The translations under genes were made by a program, and so were the position numbers. Source: Candidatus Melainabacteria bacterium (GTDB lineage: Bacteria; Cyanobacteriota; Vampirovibrionia; Obscuribacterales; Obscuribacteraceae). Taken from it: a DNA stretch of 64,000 bases. Below, one piece after another: positions 60,212 through 64,000 of the stretch (the stretch's first letter is position 1; each line of letters starts with the position of its first letter). The notes beneath the pieces were generated by a model. The model saw nothing but the letters and a program-made list of their open reading frames with translations, ran no database searches and was not told the DNA's origin. The stretch is from contig PLZS01000157.1 of NCBI GenBank assembly GCA_003153555.1, positions 1 through 64,000 on the forward strand, read 5' to 3'.

Positions 60212-62413
60212 CTAAGTTTTACTGGTTTCAATCTCTTTAGCTCGATTTTCCATCTTGCTGGCCTCATCCACGTTGCCCAGCTTGCGCAGCACTTGCGCGT
60301 ACATTTTCATGCTTCTGGCAACCTCCGGACTATTCGGTCCAAGCGCGACCTCTTTTATTTCCAAAGCTCTCTTAAACAACGGTGCAGCATCGGCAGATAA
60401 ACCTTGAGCCTGTTTTAGAACTGCCAGGCAAGAGAGAATTTCGCCAGTGCGCAGATTTTTTTCACCGAGCGCTTTTTCCCTGATCCGCAGAGCTTGCAAA
60501 AATAGCCGTTCTGAATCAGCGAAATTGTTTTGCAAGAAATCGATACTTGCTAAGCCCACCAGGCTATCAGCGACCAGTGGATGGTCAGCATTAAGAGAGC
60601 GCGTGGAGATTGCTTGCGCGTCTTTGTACAATATTCGCGCTTGTTTCAGCTCCCCTTTCATTTGATAATCCATGGCTAAACTGTTTTCTGTTTCAGCGAC
60701 ATCCGGACTGTCAGGACCGAGTTGCTTCTTCCGAATCGCCAGCGTCGTCTGCAAAAGCTTCATGGCTTGGTCTACACGACCGGTCTTGTTGTAAATTGCC
60801 GCCAAAGCTTTAAGACTGTCGGCATATTCCAAACTGTTAACGCCCGCACTAGTTTTCCGTATCTTCAATGCCTTGTTCAGCAGGGGTTCTGCCTGGTCGG
60901 TCTTATTTTCAGCAAAATAAACCATGGCCAAATCGTTCATGCTGTCAGCGATCGGCAGGCCATTCTGACCAAAAATATCGGTACGAATTGCCAGCGCTTT
61001 CTTGATGCTGCGCTCAGCTTCGGGATAGAAGTCTTGCTTGAAATAAACATTGCCTAAATTATTCAAACTCGTTGCCAGTCGTGGATCTTGAACATCGTAG
61101 CCCTCCGCAATTTCACACGCTTCCTTAAATGACTTTTGCGCAGCACCGTAATGCCCTTGATTAAACTCCTTCTCTCCAGCTTCATTCAGGCGCTTCCAAA
61201 CTGCAGTTGTGTTGACTGGTTCAGGCGCGGGCTTCGGCCAGAAAAAGAAAGCCATCAAACTGAGTGCCACTGCCACTGATACCGCGGCGATCAAAGGTAT
61301 CCACGAAAATCTTTGAGGGAGTGGCACGAGACTTGGCGTCTGTGCTCGCAGCGACGTGGTTGTGGTCACCTGTTGAGCCATAGCGGGAATGTCAGTCTGA
61401 GTGGCATTTTTAGCCGGTCGCAACGTGTTTCGGAAAAGCTCAATATCAGTCCACAATTCAAGCATGGTCTGGTAACGATCGTCTGGTTCACGCTGGAGAC
61501 ACTTGAGGACTATCTTTTCAATCTGCTCGGGAATCGATATCAGTTCAGGGTCCACGCTTACAAACGCACGCGGTGTTTCATGAATGTGTCGCTGCAACGT
61601 ATCAAGCGTGTTGGTGCCCAAAAGAGGTGGTTTACCAGTGAGCGTTTCATACATCACACAACCCAGCGAGTAAATATCCGAGCGAGCATCCAAGCGATTG
61701 CCCATGCACTGTTCGGGACTCATGTAGAGTGGGCTGCCTAAAATTTGACCAGTGTGCGTCAACTGTCCAGATTCAGCTACGGACATAGTTAAGTGTTTTG
61801 CAATACCAAAATCAACAAGTTTAACTACATCTTCCGCCTCCTCAGTGACCAGCATGAAGTTGCTTGGTTTCAAGTCACGATGAATCAATTCACGCTTGTG
61901 TGCATAGTTGAGGGCATCACACGCTTGGCAAAAAATCCAGGTAGCACGCATCAATTCCAGGCGTTTCACCTTGCGGATCTCTTCCATTAGGTTGCTGCCT
62001 TCAAGAAAGTCCATCACCAAATACGGTTGTCCTTTAAACGAGACGCCGAAATCGTAAACCGTAACGATGTTGTGGTGCTTGAGGCTGCTAACTAGCTTTG
62101 CCTCTAACTGAAAGCGCTTCAAGCTAGGCACATCAGATGCCACCAAAATTTTGATCGCCACCATTCGGTCCATCAACGTGTGCTTCGCCTTGTAGACCGA
62201 ACTCATGCCGCCCCGTCCAAGCACCGAGATAATCTGATATCTTTCGGCGAAGAAACTGCCAATCAATGGATCGATGTTGAGCGGTGTAAGAGGGCTGCCG
62301 TCAGTGGGACAAAATTGTGCGTCGCCTATGAACTCTTTTCCACAAGCAAGACACGTTCGAGTGACTTCACTTGCTTTCTGTTGGTCTTCAGAATCGGAGT
62401 TCACTCTTTTCAC
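60212..62413 (-). CDS. zinc-ribbon Ser/Thr protein kinase with C-terminal TPRs
   Basis: The start is GTG 62413, or GTG 62404; no ATG is near. The 733 residues open with a zinc ribbon (CLACGKEFIGDAQFCPTDG), followed by a complete Hanks-type kinase. It has LGRGGMSSVYKA, VAIKIL, IHRDLKPSNFML with catalytic Asp180, LVDFGIAKHL and GSPLYMSPEQ. A membrane helix near residue 375-395 (AAVSVAVALSLMAFFFWP) leads to about seven TPRs (for example LNNLGNVYFKQDFYPEAERS). The kinase faces the cytoplasm and the TPRs the other side. This fusion is frequent in Melainabacteria and planctomycetes. Confidence 0.93.
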   Translation of the reverse strand: MKRVNSDSEDQQKASEVTRTCLACGKEFIGDAQFCPTDGSPLTPLNIDPLIGSFFAERYQIISVLGRGGMSSVYKAKHTLMDRMVAIKILVASDVPSLKRFQLEAKLVSSLKHHNIVTVYDFGVSFKGQPYLVMDFLEGSNLMEEIRKVKRLELMRATWIFCQACDALNYAHKRELIHRDLKPSNFMLVTEEAEDVVKLVDFGIAKHLTMSVAESGQLTHTGQILGSPLYMSPEQCMGNRLDARSDIYSLGCVMYETLTGKPPLLGTNTLDTLQRHIHETPRAFVSVDPELISIPEQIEKIVLKCLQREPDDRYQTMLELWTDIELFRNTLRPAKNATQTDIPAMAQQVTTTTSLRAQTPSLVPLPQRFSWIPLIAAVSVAVALSLMAFFFWPKPAPEPVNTTAVWKRLNEAGEKEFNQGHYGAAQKSFKEACEIAEGYDVQDPRLATSLNNLGNVYFKQDFYPEAERSIKKALAIRTDIFGQNGLPIADSMNDLAMVYFAENKTDQAEPLLNKALKIRKTSAGVNSLEYADSLKALAAIYNKTGRVDQAMKLLQTTLAIRKKQLGPDSPDVAETENSLAMDYQMKGELKQARILYKDAQAISTRSLNADHPLVADSLVGLASIDFLQNNFADSERLFLQALRIREKALGEKNLRTGEILSCLAVLKQAQGLSADAAPLFKRALEIKEVALGPNSPEVARSMKMYAQVLRKLGNVDEASKMENRAKEIETSKT

Positions 62414-62436
62414 CCGCCACCAAAATGGCGCCCAGA

Positions 62437-63294
62437 CTAGGCTGGGATGCCGCTAGCCATAATGATCTCGCAATCCTTAGGAAAGGAGTCTTTTATACTC
62501 TTAACGCTGGCCTCAGTTATATCTGTGCCCGTCAAAGAAACTTTAGTCAGTGCCTGTAGCGCCTTCAATTTATCCAGCGAGGCTGCAGTGACTTTGGTAT
62601 TGTCCAGCCAAATTTTCTTCAACGACGTCACTTTGACAAGCTGCTCCACGCCTTCATCAGTTATTTGGGTGTGCGACAAATCCACCTCATAAAGTCTGTT
62701 GAAATGCAGAAGATGAGCAAGATCTTGATCGTCAACTTCGCTCTCGCTAAAGTCAATTGATTGTATGGCGTGAGGATCCATCTCTTTTAGTCCGACTAGG
62801 TTTAATGGTTTCTCTTTTCGCACTTCCAATTGAACATTACTGCCGGCAGGTATTTGGACCAAACCTCGAGCTTCGCCAATGCCTTCCCAGTAGTCGGGAT
62901 CATCTTCTGATTCGACGAGAACCTCTCCAAGCGTCAGCTCCGGAAACTTGATTGTTTTCGACTTATCTTTGGAAACATCTTTGGTTGGTTCTTGTTTTGC
63001 ACTGGGCTTTGGAACAGATTCAGAAGGGGCAACATTCTTGTTCGTTGCGGCGCCTTTTTGTGCTGAGACAATCAAACCTGCTGTCACAAATCCAACCAGA
63101 CTCCACTCAACCAACAATCGAGAAATATCTAGTTTGACCGGAGGTTGACCAACCACTGAGGGCGGCATGTAGAGAAATCCAAAACCTGTTGGGCTCTCAT
63201 TGATAAATTTCCAAGGCGGATACAGCCCCATGGCAACGATTATGGCAATGCCTAACCAGAGAAATAATTTTTGGTTTTCGTTCAAGGGTGTCAT
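62437..63294 (-). CDS. membrane-anchored leucine-rich-repeat protein
   Basis: ATG 63294 gives 285 residues. There are two N-terminal hydrophobic segments (LFLWLGIAIIVAMGLYPPWKF and LLVEWSLVGFVTAGLIVSA), then a Pro/Lys linker. A C-terminal LRR region has four or five repeats, such as RLYEVDLSHTQITDEGVEQL and SLKKIWLDNTKVTAASLDKL, of the bacterial xLxxLxLxxTxITDxGLxxL type. LRRs bind proteins. It stands 23 bases upstream of the kinase gene in the same direction, so it may be co-expressed and linked to that kinase. Confidence 0.8.
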   Translation of the reverse strand: MTPLNENQKLFLWLGIAIIVAMGLYPPWKFINESPTGFGFLYMPPSVVGQPPVKLDISRLLVEWSLVGFVTAGLIVSAQKGAATNKNVAPSESVPKPSAKQEPTKDVSKDKSKTIKFPELTLGEVLVESEDDPDYWEGIGEARGLVQIPAGSNVQLEVRKEKPLNLVGLKEMDPHAIQSIDFSESEVDDQDLAHLLHFNRLYEVDLSHTQITDEGVEQLVKVTSLKKIWLDNTKVTAASLDKLKALQALTKVSLTGTDITEASVKSIKDSFPKDCEIIMASGIPA

Positions 63295-63415
63295 TTGTTA
63301 ATTTCGCGCTCTGAAGATTATTATCTATCCCGACGCGCCTCATTTATAAACGGCGCGCTAGTATGCTTAGAGTACCGCGGTCCGCACGTCATTGAAACTC
63401 ATTGGAGGAGCCATC

Positions 63416-63772
63416 ATGTGGGAACGATACAACTTGTCAGGTCAGCAGGCGATGTCATCTGGTAAATCAGCCGACGCTGAAAACGCATTCCGAATGGCTT
63501 TGCAGGAAGCTGAGAAGATTGGACCGCAGGATCCGAAGGTTGCAATTAGCTGCGTCAATTTAGCTAACTGTTTACGTCAGCAAGGCAAGTTCGCCGACGC
63601 AGAACCGCTTTACAAGCAGGCGATCGTCGTTAAAGAAAAGCATTTTGGACCTTTGCATCACGAGCTGATCAGCGTGCTTGAAAACTACGCGAAAATGTTG
63701 AGAGCTGCCGGACGCGACGGTGAGGCCGACAAGATGGATCATAAAGCGCGAGCAATTTTTGCCAAGAAATAA
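63416..63772 (+). CDS. small TPR protein
   Basis: ATG 63416 has GGAGGAG six bases upstream, deciding it over an ATT- or ATG-type start eight codons earlier. The 118 residues hold two to three TPRs of the kinesin-light-chain kind ([20 protein letters not shown], then [20 protein letters not shown]). No signal peptide is present, so it is cytoplasmic. It is divergent from the LRR gene and may bind related partners of the kinase. Confidence 0.75.
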   Translation: MWERYNLSGQQAMSSGKSADAENAFRMALQEAEKIGPQDPKVAISCVNLANCLRQQGKFADAEPLYKQAIVVKEKHFGPLHHELISVLENYAKMLRAAGRDGEADKMDHKARAIFAKK

Positions 63773-63789
63773 TTGGGTTATTTAGAGAC

Positions 63790-64000
63790 GTGAAGAAAAG
63801 CGCTGAAAGCGGCTCACAGACCAGTTCACAAAAACCTGTCGCAGCGGGCGTTTTGCAGTATCAGAGCGGATTCGGTAATCACTTCGAAAGTGAGGCCGAA
63901 GCTGGTGCACTGCCAAAAGGTCAAAATTCACCGCAACGAGTGGCTCATGGTTTGTATGCCGAGCAAATGAGCGGGTCATCTTTTACTGCCAGCCGTGCCG
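63790..64000 (+). CDS. hmgA: homogentisate 1,2-dioxygenase, N-terminal part
   Basis: The frame opens at GTG 63790 and stays open to the window edge. After a polar lead of about 25 residues, the text [19 protein letters not shown] then [20 protein letters not shown] and SSFTASRA matches the conserved N-terminus of homogentisate 1,2-dioxygenase (EC 1.13.11.5), which has SGFGNEHxTEALPGALPxGQNSPQ and YGLYAEQLSG. The enzyme opens the ring of homogentisate in tyrosine and phenylalanine breakdown. The iron-binding residues lie beyond the window. The start codon is uncertain. Confidence 0.88.
   Translation, partial: MKKSAESGSQTSSQKPVAAGVLQYQSGFGNHFESEAEAGALPKGQNSPQRVAHGLYAEQMSGSSFTASRA

Noticed and set aside
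1-64000. CRISPR arrays, tRNA or rRNA genes, insertion sequences, prophage
   Set aside because: No regularly spaced repeats, cloverleaf patterns, transposase, integrase or structural phage genes were seen on reading the window.

Overview
This 64 kb window is chromosomal DNA of moderate GC content from a free-living, metabolically flexible bacterium. Several traits suggest Melainabacteria/Vampirovibrionia of the Obscuribacter type. These are many secreted TPR proteins, a Ser/Thr kinase fused to a zinc ribbon and TPRs, PAS-only proteins, WG-repeat, RDD, LemA/DUF2207 and bestrophin genes, and proline-rich proteins with GspE-N-like helical repeats. No rRNA, tRNA or universal marker is present, so this placement is inference. 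No phage, insertion sequence, CRISPR array or integrase was found.

Layout. 1-4.8 kb: end of an S9-type hydrolase overlapped by a 29-codon membrane ORF, unknown membrane and secreted genes, and an MFS transporter. 5.3-10.6 kb: a tandem-RDD membrane protein translationally coupled to a WG-repeat protein, a DUF1963-like protein, a TPR/double-retropepsin protein and a secreted protein. 10.8-13.7 kb: acetate kinase and the first of three proline-rich paralogues. 14.2-17.1 kb: a myo-inositol catabolism operon in decay. iolB and a Cgl0159-type gene look intact, iolC has lost its middle in frame, and iolD is frameshifted by a deletion and then joined to the last codons of an iolG-like dehydrogenase. 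17.1-24.4 kb: small genes, two stand-alone receiver proteins, several gene remnants and a candidate PD-(D/E)XK nuclease. 24.5-27.1 kb: two overlapping, duplicated PAS-only genes.

27.2-38.6 kb: secreted TPR proteins, the divergent DUF2207/LemA pair, an OmpR-type regulator with a large PAS histidine kinase, an SDR-type reductase and a small unknown gene. 38.7-52.5 kb: the second proline-rich paralogue, a three-gene ABC-2 exporter (COG4586/4587/3694 type), two TPR proteins, a second histidine kinase, a bestrophin-like channel, a quinone oxidoreductase and a GT-C-like membrane protein. 53.2-58.5 kb: a complete proBAC proline operon followed closely by a double zinc-ribbon/TPR gene. 58.6-63.8 kb: the third paralogue, carrying a degenerate GGDEF domain, then the Ser/Thr kinase with TPRs, an LRR membrane protein and a TPR protein. 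The window ends inside homogentisate 1,2-dioxygenase.

The two strongest points for follow-up are the paralogue family at 12.4, 38.7 and 58.6 kb, in which one undescribed N-terminal domain is joined to different C-terminal modules, and the cluster of deletion-type gene remnants between 15 and 22 kb, which suggests recent loss of inositol use and other functions.
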